From the NCBI GenBank assembly GCA_963921425.1, contig OY992835.1:8184001-8248000 (forward strand): DNA of 64,000 bases, read 5' to 3'. The DNA comes from Dryas octopetala (lineage: Eukaryota > Streptophyta > Magnoliopsida > Rosales > Rosaceae). The translations under genes and the position numbers were made by a program. The notes under the pieces were generated by a model. The model worked only from the letters and a program-made list of their open reading frames with translations. It was not told where the DNA came from and ran no database searches. Positions 35,553 through 47,218 of the stretch are shown piece by piece; the first letter of the stretch is position 1; each line of letters begins with the position of its first letter.

Positions 35553-37458
35553 GTCAAGTAGAGGTGTAATTATTATTTTTTCTCCATTGAAAATAATGGT
35601 GCAATGATTTTTTTATTCTAGTTAATAATAATGTAAATTTAAATTTTTTTAGTATAACTGAATTTCTGAAATTCAGTTTCATTGATTCATGTCATAGCGC
35701 GTCAGAATGTCTCAACGTACGTCAGAAGGGTAAAAAAGGTATTATAAGTTTGAGAGTTTTGAGAGAGTTTTTAGATGAGTGAGGATTTAGGAAAACTTTT
35801 AGAATGATTAGGGGGTTTAAAATTAAGGATTATAATATAATACTACTTTTGTCAATCCATCTTAAATTGTTTAGTGGAGCATTCCCTAATGACACCGATG
35901 ACCCCTCCCCTTGAAACACACTTCTCAGTCGCCGGTGACCCCCAAACGACCCCCTAAATCCTTTTAATTCCCTAATGTGGCTAACTATGAGTGTCCAAGC
36001 TATTTATATTTATTGATTTCATTTAATTATAATAAATATGCTTATGAAATTAGGAGATTAGATGGCTTGGTTTCAAATTGACTGACAGTAGGCTTGTTCA
36101 TTGCCAAATTTGCCCCAGCTATTACATTTACATATCCCTCTCTGCTCTCTCTCTCTCTCAACCCATATATCTCTCTGCTCAATCCCTCTGCAGGTGTGAT
36201 GATCACGACGACCATCATATATAACCCCAGATTTTTTTCGCCTCTTTCTCCTCCACAATCACAACCAAATCTCTCCCTCACCCTCTCTGCCTAGGACAAA
36301 ACCTAACTCATTACTGAAACAGTGAAACCCACTGCAAAAAAGGTTTTTTCTTTTTTAATTTTCCTTTAGGTTTTGATTTAGTGTTTTGAAAAATTTTAAG
36401 GTTTGTTGATTTCTTTAGGGTTTGATTTTTTTAGAAATATATATAACTTTTGGGAACATCGCAATCCCTCTCTCAACTTCCTTCTCCGTCAGAGTTAAAA
36501 GGAAAAAAAGTATTTCTTTTTCCATCTTTTTTTATTTGGGAACACCAATTGGATGAGTCTTGATCTGAAATTAAGTTTGTTTAATTTTGTTATGAAACTT
36601 TTTGTTTGTTCTTTTTTGCAAGGAATACTCAAAGCCCCATAGCCCCAAAATTCTAAAACTCCAAATACCCAAAAATCCAAACACCAGAACCCAAAGAACA
36701 AACCAAAAGGTAATTTATTTTTTGTTGATTTGGTTTTTCTTTTTATTAAAAATTTGCCCGGTGTTGATTTGCTCATTGTCTCTATATTTTTTGTATTTGA
36801 TTTGGGAACATGAATTGGCAGGATTTTGAATTTTGATAGGGAAGTTTTTTATTCCTTTTTTTATGAAATTTTCTTTTTGTCTTCTTTTTTCTGTGCAGGG
36901 ATTACTCAAAAAAAAATTTGTTGGGAACATGCTTTGGATGGAGACACACATTGACTGGGGACATACATTAGTTGAGTTTAAATCTAAAAGTTAAAACTAA
37001 TATGCTTGTTAATATTTTTAGGTGTAGGTTGCTTTGTTAATGTTCATGTTCTCTGGGTTTTTTGTTAAGTGTTTTGTTGATATTAGGCTTTTACTATCTC
37101 TGGATTTTACTCACAGCTAATATTGTTGTGTACACAGATAAAAGACTATGGTTATGAGATTACAATTTACATGGGCTAATCAGAGGCTAGATACAAAATA
37201 CATTGTATATCATTCTATATTAATTTTTTACAGATCCAAATAATTACAAAATTTGAACAATGGGGAAATTGTTGGAATCCCCCAATGTTTTAAAAAATTT
37301 GAAAATTTGGCCAAAGGGACTGGTGCTCTATTTGTCACTATGAAAAATTTGATCAAGGCATTATTATGTGCAATAAATGAAATCTGACAACAGCAGGGCA
37401 GCTATATTGAAAAATTGTAGAAAATGAAAATTGCATGAGAACTAATATCTCTTCAGTT
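35553..37458. other. Spacer with CT-rich leader-like tract and a diverged tandem duplication
   Basis: 36130-36300 is CT-rich with CTCTCTCTCTCAACCC and resembles a plant 5' UTR, but no credible coding exon follows. 36533-36640 and 36797-36912 are diverged direct copies (TTTGGGAACA.., a T-rich stretch, TTTGCAAGGAATACTCAAA against GTGCAGGGATTACTCAAA). Both ends look like splice acceptors. No protein is recognised. Confidence 0.4.
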
Positions 37459-37466
37459 GTAATAGC

Positions 37467-39134
37467 TAGGGCTGGGTAAAAATACCGAAATATCGAAAAA
37501 CATTGATGCCGTACAGGTTTCGATACCGAAAAATACCGATACTAAAAATACCGATGAATTTGGTAACGGTACCAATTTACAAAGCCCGGTACCGATGATA
37601 TACCGATACCGACAGTATATTGAAAAAATATAATTAAAATAATTCATTTTTATACATTTCTATACTATACCAGTATACCCTAAATATAAAATACTTAGTA
37701 TTACCTTTCTATATAATTTATAATTTTCTATAATTTATATAAAACATATATAAATTTATAAACCCTAAACATATAACTTATTAACTTATATGTTTTTTAA
37801 TTTATATAATACATTTCTATATAAAAAATAATGAAAAATACCCTAAACCCTAATATTATACTAAATTATAAATCCTATATAGTATATGTATATGATATCT
37901 CATACTAAATTACTAATTTCTATACCCTAATAGTCTAATACTATAAATTTATAATTCATAGTTAGTAACTTAGAGTTTGGTATATAGTATATAGTATAAT
38001 ACTATAATATGGTATAATATGGTATAGTATAGTATAATATGATAATATTAGTAATTTAGTATATTGTATAATATGATATAATATAGTAAAATATGGTATA
38101 ATATTTTAATATCAATATGGACTATGGAGTTATAGACTATTTATGATTTATGTAATTACCTCAATCATAAATGTATAATATGGTATAATATATTATTATT
38201 AGTATATAGTATTAGCCATTTAGCCTAACGGCCTTATTAGGTATATGACCTATACCATATACCATATACCATATACCCTAAGGTTTAGAAGATGATATAA
38301 ATTAAAAAACATGTAAACTATTAAGTTATTGACTATATACTATAAATTATTAAAAACATATGTAATAAAAATAAAAAACTCCAAACCCCAATTGAAATTT
38401 GAAACCCCAAAATACCCTAAACCCTAAACCCCAAAATCCAAAATCAAAACCCCAAAATACCCTATTTATTCTTTACAAAATAAAACTTTATTTTTATTAT
38501 TTTTTCTTTTCATTTCCCCCTAACCCACGTGCCCCCCTTTCTTCTTTCTTTCTTTTCTTTTTCTTCTTCTCTTTCCTCCCACCCGTGTCTCTTTTCTTCT
38601 TTATTTTTCTCTTCTCTTCTCTTCTTTTTCCCTTCCTTCTTTTTCCGTTTGTGTGTGCGACCCAACTCCCAACTCCCAAGCCCCAACCACCACCATCAAT
38701 TCATCATCTCCGACCATCACCACCACCATCATCTATTTCCCTCTCTCCAAAATACCTTTCCTCCCTCTCTCCCTATCTGTCTCTTTCTCCCTCTCTGTCG
38801 TACCCCCCTCCCCACCCCGCCCAACCTCGCCCAACCCACCACCCTCCCTCCCCCACCTTTCCTCTCTATCTCTGTCCCTTTCTCCTTCTCTGTCGCATCT
38901 TCTCTCTCTCTCTTTGTCTTATCTCTCCCCCTCTCTCTGTAATTTTTTTAATTTGGTGTTGTAGTCAGCAGCCCAATAAAGCTTTGACACCGCCACTCTC
39001 CGACTGATACCGAAATGAACGGTTACCGACTATCGACGGTACGGTATCGGAACCAAAAATCATCATCCCTACCCTTATCGGTCAGAATTCAATATGAGTG
39101 TTTTGGTACATTAACCGTACCAAACCCACCCCTA
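37467..39134. mobile_element. Non-autonomous hAT transposon, 1668 bp
   Basis: Ends are short imperfect inverted repeats: left TAGGGCTGGGTAAAAATACCG and right (reverse complement) TAGGGGTGGGTTTGGTACGG. They are flanked by a perfect 8-bp duplication, GTAATAGC, at 37459-37466 and 39135-39142, diagnostic of hAT. Subterminal regions are packed with TACCGAT/ATACCG words (37480-37620 and 38990-39060) in both orientations, as expected for transposase-binding sites. The interior is AT-rich with GGTATA repeats (37975-38300) and a long pyrimidine tract (38510-38940). There is no transposase, so it must be moved in trans. Confidence 0.92.
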
Positions 39135-39142
39135 GTAATAGC

Positions 39143-39646
39143 CCTGTAGCGACTCCAACCAAAAGGACAGTCAAGACAATGGACGCTGCAGCGTCACTAT
39201 TGATATAGGAGACATTTTATATCAATCGGTAAAGCTAATTATTCTAGTAGCGGTTTGAACACTCACAAAAGAGTATTGGAACGGTTGTAAAAAACTTGGC
39301 CCTGTAAACTTATAATGTTGACTTATTTATCATAAACAAATTAGTGGTGAACCTCTTTAATATAATAAATATTGTGTGAGTTAATGTAACAATAGAAAAT
39401 TAAAACTTGGCTTATAGATCATTTCTTCCAACATTAGGACGATATATACTACTACTAGAACAATAGCTAATTAGTTAAATAAATGAGTATATTTACTAAA
39501 CGAGCAAATTAAATTATTAATGTTAATTTTTGTAATAATAGATAATTATAAACTTGTGTGTCAAACTTGAATCATAAAATTATGTATTAATATATTGTTC
39601 ATTTAAATATTAATGCAATGAGGAGTGTTCTAGAACTAACCAGTAT
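39143..39646. other. AT-rich spacer
   Basis: Nothing recognised. Confidence 0.4.
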
Positions 39647-40011
39647 GTTAGTAAGATAATACAACGCTAACCATCATTTTGAGCCGATTACACAATGTAA
39701 TCTTATGATATGAACCATTTATGTGTTAGGTTCACATTCAAAGATCATAATTGCAAAAAATCAACAAAATCGATAATCGTTTAGTCAACTATTAGTAAGC
39801 TAATTGTGCTCATGTAAATGGACGAACACAAGTTTTCAATAAAATATGAAATAATTGTAATGAGAATCAAATGACTAAATGATTTTTTATTTGGTTTATT
39901 TTTTGCAAGATTGATCTTTAATTGGAGATTTAAAATATGAATGGTTGGATCATGAGATTGCATTGTGTAGTGGGCCCAAAATAGTGGTTAGCAGCGTATT
40001 ATTTTACTAAC
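39647..40011. mobile_element. TIR element (MITE), 365 bp
   Basis: The left end GTTAGTAAGATAATAC..GCTAACCA..ATTTTG and the reverse complement of the right end GTTAGTAAAATAATAC..GCTAACCA..ATTTTG match for at least 60 bp, continuing through ACACAATG.AATCT.ATGAT. The interior is AT-rich and non-coding. The target duplication is unclear, so the superfamily is unassigned. Confidence 0.75.
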
Positions 40012-40790
40012 TAATTAGCTAATGAGGCTCAAATTCGCACTAGGTTGACACGTCGTTCATTTGAGTGTTAACCACTCCTTGCTTCCTTGGACTTCCTACA
40101 ACCATGAATAATTGAGTTCTAAGCATTCCCTATTCCCTGCGAGGTTGTTCTCATAGGGACTCCGATGCTTAAGTTAGATTTCATTTTTAATGAAAGTAGA
40201 CTATTACTCAGGTTTTGTATCCTTACCACATGTCCTAACTTCTGCCGAGCTTTATACCATGAACTTGGATTGGTTTATCCCTGAAAAGTTGGGAATAACT
40301 TCTCTCAATTTAACTGCCAAGACTAGTTTCCAACTGTCGAGGAAGTTTATCTTTAAATTTGAATTGGCGAGCCATTTTATGGCTTATCCTGAATGTCAAT
40401 TGGGCTCTGGGCCTTCGTATCACAAACTTTTTGGGCTTTATAGATAATTATTTGGGCTTCTAAACTCATTATATGATTAAATGAAATATGGCCTATCATT
40501 AGCTCTAGAGCATTTTTATTAATACAACATTGTCACATCATTTGAAATATAAATTATATACACAAATTTGGGTTCATTTTTAATTAAAAAGAATTGGCAT
40601 AAAAATGATTATTAAGGCTAATTTGGCGAGACGCTTCGAGTTTCCTTCAAGATCCAAACAAGCAAACCGGCGGTTGGCAACTGAATTACGGAATAAGAAC
40701 CACATCCGGACCGTGGACCGTGGACCGTTGACAATTGACAGCCTTATCCGAAGAAATTGTCTTTAACTCCGCATCTAATTAAATTGTGTC
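40012..40790. other. Spacer upstream of the zinc-finger gene
   Basis: Contains an open frame at 40190-40447 with no recognisable domain. It probably includes the promoter of the downstream gene, but no TATA box could be assigned with confidence. Confidence 0.4.
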
Positions 40791-40898
40791 CAAAATTCGA
40801 ATATTCCTCTCTCTTCTCAATCCTAAAAAATAAAGTGATCTGAAAATTGAAATCCCTCAAAATTAAATCGGTGTGACTTTCTCGGTTTCTCCTTCTCT

Positions 40899-40955
40899 AA
40901 ACAGTTTGTCATCCTTAGTGGCAAAAAAAAAAAAAAAAAACAGTTTGTCATCCTT
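40899..40955 (+). mobile_element. Tiny poly(A) insertion with 18-bp direct flanks
   Basis: AAACAGTTTGTCATCCTT (40899-40916) is followed by AGTGGC and about 15-18 A, then the same 18 bases again (to 40955). A few bases plus poly(A) between long direct repeats is the signature of an extremely truncated LINE-machinery insertion. It lies in the probable 5' UTR of the zinc-finger gene. Confidence 0.6.
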
Positions 40956-41658
40956 CTCTTTTTTCCGTTTGATATTCCTTTCTGTCTCTCCAAACAGCTA
41001 CGAAGTTCCTCCTGTTGAGCTTCGAGTGAAATGGAGATGGCTATGGAGGACTCCTGCTCCCATTCGCTTCTCTTCGTTGCTCGCTACGCGCTCCAATCTG
41101 ACGGACGAACTCCGCGGTTTCTGAAGAATCCTATACAAAGTACGCTACGAATATGTAAATCTAGGGTTTTCCAACCTCGTTTCTAAATTTATATCATTTT
41201 GAATTGTTGTCGTTTTGAATTGCTCTGTTTGCACCTGGAATTTGAAGAAATTGGAAACGTAAACTCTAGGGTTATGCTGAATTTCGCACAACTTGTATTT
41301 TAGATTGTGTTGAATTGTGGAAATTTTGTGGCGTTCACGAAGAGTGGAGGTTGATATATGAATTCTAGGGTTTCTGGAAAGTTTCTGTGGGATTTGAACT
41401 TCTTAGATTTTGTCCAAAAACAAAGGTTTCACATGCTTGGTGATTGTCTGTGGATAGAGTATCTCTTGAAGAATAGGAAACTCTGAGTTTGAAAGAAGTT
41501 CTTGTAATTTGAGTTTTCTATGGTTTCACATGGTTGTTGAAAGCTCATTAGCTATGAATACGGGAGTCCGTATTGGAATTTGAGGTAGAATATTGGGTGG
41601 TCTTGAGGAGCTATAGGAGCATTTGAAGTTAAACTTGATTTTTGGAGGGAGAATTTTA

Positions 41659-43796
41659 ATGGCGGGAAGGTGGGACCTTGGGCTTCCAAAGACTAGTGCT
41701 TGTAGTCTTAGAGAGCAAGCAACAAAAATAATTCTTCGTAATGTGAGGGCACAAGGCCACACATATGTTGAGCTCCGAGAAGAGGGGAAAAAGTTTATTT
41801 TCTTTTGTACTTTGTGTCTTGCGCCATGTTATAGTGATAAGGTGCTGTTTGATCACTTGAAGGGCAATCTTCACAATGACAGGTTAGCTGCTGCCAAGGT
41901 TACTCTCTTACGACCAAACCCATGGCCTTTTAATGATGGTGTGGTTTTCTTTGATAATTCAGCTGAGACTGATAACCCGTTGGTGATTCCAGATGGCAAT
42001 AAATTTAGGATGTTGCAGTCTCGTGAAAATGAAAACAATCTGGCTATTGTCAAATACGGGGAGAATTTGAAATCCAATGGCAATGAGCATTTCAGTGCTG
42101 ATGGGTTTGAATCTAATGCTACTGGAGCGGATTCCTTAGTGGTGATCCCTGGTGTTCTGGTCAGGGATGATATTACTGACATAGAAGTGAGGGAGGTGGG
42201 CTTTGGACAAATTGCTGCAAGATTTCTTGAGAAGGATGAGGTGTCGAATGATATTGGTAGAATTTGGTGTCAATGGTTGGGGAAAAAAACTATTGCCAAT
42301 GAGTATTTGTTCAAGGTTCCTGCACACGATTTCGCTGTTGTTACCTTCAGTTACAATATTGATTTAGGTAGAAAGGGGCTACTTGATGATGTGAAGATGC
42401 TGCTATCATCCAGTCCTACACTAGAATTGGAGAATGGTGAAGGCACTAGCTATAAGAGAAAAAGATCCTTTTCTGACCCTGAAGATATCAGTGAATCTCT
42501 AAGTAATCAGTATGATTCATATGGGGAAGAATCCTCTACTTCCAGTGGCGCAACATCAAGGTTGCTTCTAGACCGTTACGACGAGCAGCTTCTGCACACA
42601 AGATTTATATTAAACAAGTCTGTAAGGCGAGAGTTAAGACGGCAACAACGTTTAGCTTTGGGGAGAATGTGTGATATCTGTCAACAGAGGATGCTTCCTG
42701 GGAAAGATGTAGCGACGCTCATGAACGTGAAGACTGGAAGGCTTGCTTGCAGTAGTCGAAATGTGAATGGGGTGAGTCGTAAATATCTTGCATCCTTTTC
42801 CTTTCCTCCCTGTTCTCTAATCCATCTTTTTAATTTCGTAGCGTATGCATTCAGTTTTGAATTAGGTTCTGTTAATCTATCTGAATTTAGAAAGTAGTTC
42901 ACATCATTATAACTATTCACATGCAGGCTTTTCATGTGTTTCATACTTCCTGTCTTATACACTGGATACTTCTGTGTGAGGTTGAGATAATCACAGATCC
43001 CCCTAGTTCAAAAGTGAGAAGAAGATCTAGGAGAAAAACTGCAGCTAAGTGCAATGGAAAAGATGGTCAGATGACAGAATTGAGCCCAAAAATCCATTCT
43101 GTATTTTGTCCAGAGTGCCAGGGTACTGGTATCATCATTGACGGAGATGACCTTGAGAAACCAACCCTCCCTCTATCTCAGGTTTGCACATCGTGGGACA
43201 ATTCCTTAACCAAGTCTTCATCTTATCATTTCTACTTTTCCTTTTTTTTTTCTTTTCCGCATTGGCCCTTTATGTTGACAGAAATATTAGGAAAAATTTG
43301 TTCCCATTTTGGGGGAAAAAGAATCTAGGAAACAATATTTGTGACAGAGAATGCATGCCTTTTTCTCTTTTCTCTTTTGTTTTTGTTTTTTTTTATAAAT
43401 ATAAATGTGGTGAGTATTTATCAGGATTAGTAAAGCATGAAGAGATAAATTTTTTCAGAGAACTCTCTTCTGATATAAAAAAAAAACTTTGCAATTTCCT
43501 TTTCTAAACCGTGGATTCTTTGTCAATGTCAGATGTTCAAGTATAAGATAAAGGTGAGTGATGCACGTAGAGCATGGATGAAGAGTCCTGAAATGTTGCA
43601 GAATTGCTCGACGGGTTTTCATTTCCCTTCTCAATATGAAGAAGGAATCCAGGTTTCTTTTGGTTTCTGCACAAAATTTCCTTTTTAATAGAGAATAATC
43701 ATCATCATTGCATATTCAAATTTGCCTTTTGCTTGACCCCCGCAGGAAAAGGTGAAACCATTGAAGATGCTGCATTTCTATGGAGCAGAGGGATAG
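41659..43796 (+). CDS. C2H2 plus RING-like zinc-finger protein, 512 aa, four coding exons
   Basis: Coding exons 41659-42771, 42927-43181, 43533-43652 and 43746-43796 join with intact GT/AG sites and keep frame (1539 nt). I chose the ATG at 41659 (MAGRWDLGLPKTSACSLREQ) because upstream in-frame sequence has no ATG. N-terminal residues ~48-80 contain CTLCLAPCYSDKVLFDHLKG and then NLHNDR, a C2H2-like finger. A serine-rich, probably disordered stretch (residues ~265-310) with a KRKRSFSDPED motif may hold a nuclear signal. Residues ~335-465 carry MCDICQQRM, FHVFHTSCLIHW and FCPECQGTG, in the spacing of a RING-like cross-brace, so E3 ligase activity is possible but unproven. The third intron is extended by AT-rich sequence. 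The 5' UTR probably begins near 40800 and has its own intron or uORF (ATG at 41031). The exact name in other plants is not known to me. Confidence 0.85.
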
Positions 43797-44683
43797 AATC
43801 AGCTTCAAGAACACTCCAAACCATGCTTTTGTTTTTTGTTTGGCAGTAGCATGTAAATTTCTTCACCTCTAACGTGCAACCAGTTGTACATGTCTCATGA
43901 TTCTCATCAAATGATGAGTAGAACTTTGCAGTGGACAGAAGTAGGTGGTATGGGGCAGTTAGCTTTTGTGGATAGTTGAATTAGTTGCCTCGTGAGACAT
44001 TGTGCATACCTGTTGTAACACAGGCACGTACATATATGTGGTGTACATCGCTGATATATTTCTGCATTATAATTATTATAAATGAATGGACTTGTTTATC
44101 TTTATCGTCCGTAGTAAGTGCAAATTTCATATGTTGTGGCTTCATGCTCCGAGGACCTAGTTGATTTTAAATTTCAGTGAAATATGGAATCAATACGGCT
44201 TATATTTTCATTTGCCTAGAATATGCATTTTTTTTTTATAAGCCTAGAATATGCTTTTTTAGAAGGCGGGTATTCTGCAGATGGAATTTCCATTTAAGGT
44301 TCTGCCAATTAATTTGTTTGGCTCTTCTGCAGATGGAATTTCCTTTTAAGGCTCTGCCAATTAATTTGTTTGGCTCTTCGTTGCGTGTGAATTATTACTG
44401 GAAGGCATTTGTTTTGCTTACAAACCCACTTGTATAGGATGTAAGGTTGGATCTATATGGATTTAGCTGTGTATCAGACCAAATAAAAAAAGGCATCAGT
44501 GTAAAAGAATATGGATGTGGATCGAAGGATCTTGAACTTTTGTTTTAATTTTTCTGTCCTTACCAGGAGGAAACGATCAAAGCCAAAGCTATTCCATGCT
44601 GAATGGTTCTTTATTTTCTTAGAGTTTATGAAAAAGAAAAGAACTAGAGAGGACGTTGATAACTTTTGTTATAGCTTTTCCAG
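43797..44683 (+). other. 3' UTR and downstream region, shared with the copy at 59900-60848
   Basis: The whole stretch recurs at 59926-60848, so the segmental duplication includes 3' flanking DNA. A 52-53-bp tandem duplication unique to this copy, CTGCAGATGGAATTTCC.. to GGCTCTTC, lies at about 44275-44379. Confidence 0.7.
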
Positions 44684-44685
44684 CG

Positions 44686-44870
44686 GAAGAGATAGAAGTA
44701 AGGTTGCACATCTACTCGCTAAAAATGCTTTATGTAATGTGGGTTGTGGTTTTTGGATTGGATGATAGCTCTAGGCCTCTTTGGCTTGAAATATGCTTTG
44801 TATGCTGATTAGCCTGATTTGACGATTGAATAAAATAAAAAGCTATTTCTCAAAAAATAACAGAGAATGT
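44686..44870 (+). mobile_element. 5'-truncated LINE fragment (3' end of RNase H)
   Basis: The plus strand reads SKVAHLLAKNALCNVGCGFW, then a short 3' UTR and an A-rich end (AATAAAATAAAAAGC.., CTCAAAAAATAA). This is the same terminal RNase H motif (NVVAHLLA) as the LINE at 259-6186, from a different element. It begins exactly where the similarity between the two zinc-finger segments stops. Confidence 0.65.
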
Positions 44871-45639
44871 TGTAACTCTATGTTTAGTAAATCGCTGATA
44901 CAAAGAACTTTACTAACTAGTATGACAACAAAAAGATGTATACTTTAATTCTTCATTATGTCATCCTTTCTCTTCAGAATCTGAGGGTCTTGGTAAACTC
45001 AACATCAGTGATGATGAAGAAATGGCAGTCTAGCTAGATCTCCAGATTTTGATGGAGGAAAACAATCAATCATGAAAATAGGCAGTCCACCAACAATGCT
45101 TATAGAGAAGAGATGGAAGACCAAAACAATTGAGGATTTAATATATATTTGATCCTCTGCCTTAGGAAGCTTCCTCACCTAACTTCTGCCAGATGAAGCT
45201 CAAGCAGCCCCCGTGTCCATCTTGGCTAACAAATTTACAATAACATTACGAAAGACATTTGTTCTTCATAAGCCTTATGTGAAACACAGCAAAAGAGAAA
45301 AAAAATATTACATTAGTTATTCAATTGAATTATATACTTACATTTCAGGTTTTGTTTCGTGGAACTATTGGATGGAGACTCGGTCTCTATTAAGCTATGT
45401 GCTTCCTCAAGAAGGTCGTGGTTTTGTGTCTGGTAAATCATTGATCCGATCAATCTAGCTAGTTAATAATTTGAAGACAATGTTTCATAGTAAATAAGCA
45501 TTGAATAGAGGCGTATCCCACTATGGATATAAAACCATAAAACAAGACTGGTTACAAAGCAATAGAAATTGCAAGGCATAGTGATTTTAAGAAAATTCGG
45601 AATATGCATGTCTCTCCTAAATGACACCTTATTATATAT
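44871..45639. other. Spacer, nothing recognised
   Basis: AT-rich; small open frames without known domains. Confidence 0.4.
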
Positions 45640-46335
45640 AGAATTGTCCGGGATTTATTGGATATGAGGACATGTGGTGTATGTTGATTGGCAATAACAC
45701 GTTGGTGTCCCATATTATATTTGTCTATGTGTCACTTTTAGACACATGTCAAATTTGAATTGGAGCTGACATGTAAAACAAATAGTCATTATTGGATATG
45801 ATACGTCAATTAGAGAAATTATTGGTTCACATACTTGCCTATTTACTAATTTTTAGACATTTGTCAAATTTAAATTGGGTATGACGTAAAATTTATAATT
45901 TTTATTCATGAATGTTTTATTGGATTGGATAGGATACATCAATTAGACCATATTATTGGTTCATATATTTGCCTATTTACTATCTTTTTAGACATCAGTC
46001 ATAGGATACGTCAATTAGAGCAAATTTTTAGTTCACATATTTTCCTATTTACTATTTTTTAATCACTAGTCAAATTTGAATTATTGTTATATGTCATTAT
46101 TGAATTGGATATGACATGTCAATTAAAGCAATTTTTTTTATAAGTCAATTAAAGAAAATTATTGGTTCACATTTTTACCTTTTACTATTTTTTAGACCTC
46201 GTACAGTAAATTTCACACATAAAATCAATAATTGTACGATGACAAATATCACTATTGAATTGGATGTGATATATCACTTAGAGCAAATTATTGGTAGATA
46301 TATTTGCCTATTCACTATTATATATGTTAGGTGTT
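45640..46335 (+). repeat. Degenerate tandem repeat, ~110-150-bp unit, about six copies
   Basis: Recurring words in fixed order: (A)TTATTGGTTCACATA, TTGCCTATTTACTA, TTTTAGACA, GTCAAATTTGAATT, TTGGATATGACATGTCAATTAGAG. Copies start near 45650, 45780, 45925, 46005, 46080 and 46250 with variable length. Old satellite-like array; no coding. Confidence 0.7.
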
Positions 46336-46344
46336 TATAAAATT

Positions 46345-47209
46345 GAGAGCATTTTTGCTCACCTCCTTTAATTAGGGTGTATGCTCACCTCCCTTCTCAA
46401 ATCATGATATCTGTTTAAAAAATTAACCCTAAGTTAACATATTATATATTTAATTATTTTTTATTTTTTTTACACAAAACTCTCTCTCACATTCTCTCTC
46501 TCTCTCTCCTCTGTTTTCTATCTCTCCCGGACTCACATTTCTCCTCTCGCCTCTCTCATCTCTCTCGATCTCCCCTGCCGCTGCCACCCCCCAGCCATGA
46601 TATCGAACCAATACCAGATTTCATCTATGAGACCTGAGTGACTGAAGGCCGAAAGAAGAGAAGCAAAAGTAGCATGATCAGGCTTTAAGTTTGTCTCTGT
46701 CATCTGGAGAAAGAGTGCCAGAGCTTCCTCTCCATGCCCGTGAACTCCATAGCTGGCAATCATGGCATTCCAAGAGATTAAGTCTCTGGAACCCATTTGA
46801 TCAAAGATAGCACAAGAATAAGGAAGGGATCCACATTTAGACTACATGTCAATGACTGCAGTACCCACAACTTTATCAAAATCAAGCCTTCTCAAAATAT
46901 AGCCATGTATAGATTTACCCAATTTTAACAATCTAAAATCGGTGGGATTTTGGGGGGTTTCGGTGGGAGGAGACTGGGGGTGGGATTTTGGGGCAGTGGA
47001 TGCTGGAGGCAGAGAGAGAAATGCAGAGAGGTGAGTTAAGCAGAGAGAGAACGCAGAGGAGAGATTGAGAGAGTTTTGTGTAAAAAAATATAAAAAATAA
47101 TTAAATATACAATATGTTACCTCAGAGTTAATTTTTTAAACAAATGTCATGATTTAAGAAGGGAGGTGAGCATACACCCTAGTTAAAGGAAGTGAGCAAA
47201 ACTGCTCTC
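46345..47209. mobile_element. Pack-MULE (865 bp) carrying a PPR gene fragment
   Basis: Terminal inverted repeats of about 138 bp (46345-46482 and 47072-47209), about 90% alike. Both begin GAGAGCA.TTTTGCTCAC and continue GGGTGTATGCTCACCTCCC. Flanks TATAAAATT (46336-46344) and TATAAAATC (47210-47218) are a 9-bp target duplication with one difference, as made by Mutator-like elements. The interior is not transposase but a piece of a host pentatricopeptide-repeat gene plus CT-rich and G-rich sequence. Gene-fragment capture between MULE TIRs is the definition of a Pack-MULE. Confidence 0.9.
46590..46930 (-). pseudogene. Captured PPR (pentatricopeptide repeat) gene fragment
   Basis: The minus strand reads LKLGKSIHGYILRRLDFDKV, VGTAVIDM, then after one stop SKCGSLPYSCAIFDQMGSRD, LISWNAMIASYGVHGHGEEA, LALFLQMTETNLKPDHATFA and SLLSAFSHSGL. 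These are classic PLS-class PPR repeats, as in organelle RNA-editing or splicing factors (ISWNAMI, GHGEEAL..F..M, PD..TF..LLSA.SHSGL). About 112 codons are open except for one stop, where the family has a tyrosine (TAC to TAG). It lacks start, targeting peptide and C-terminal E/DYW domain. It is antisense-capable against its parental PPR gene if transcribed from either TIR. Confidence 0.85.
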
Positions 47210-47218
47210 TATAAAATC

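Noticed and set aside
38399-39007. 200-codon proline/serine-rich open frame
   Set aside because: It lies wholly inside the non-autonomous hAT and merely reflects its pyrimidine-rich tract.
40190-40447. 85-codon open frame upstream of the zinc-finger gene
   Set aside because: No domain, no splice context, AT-rich; likely chance.
44511-44765. Independent small gene MDVDRRILNF..
   Set aside because: Composite of duplicated 3' flank of the zinc-finger gene and a LINE fragment.
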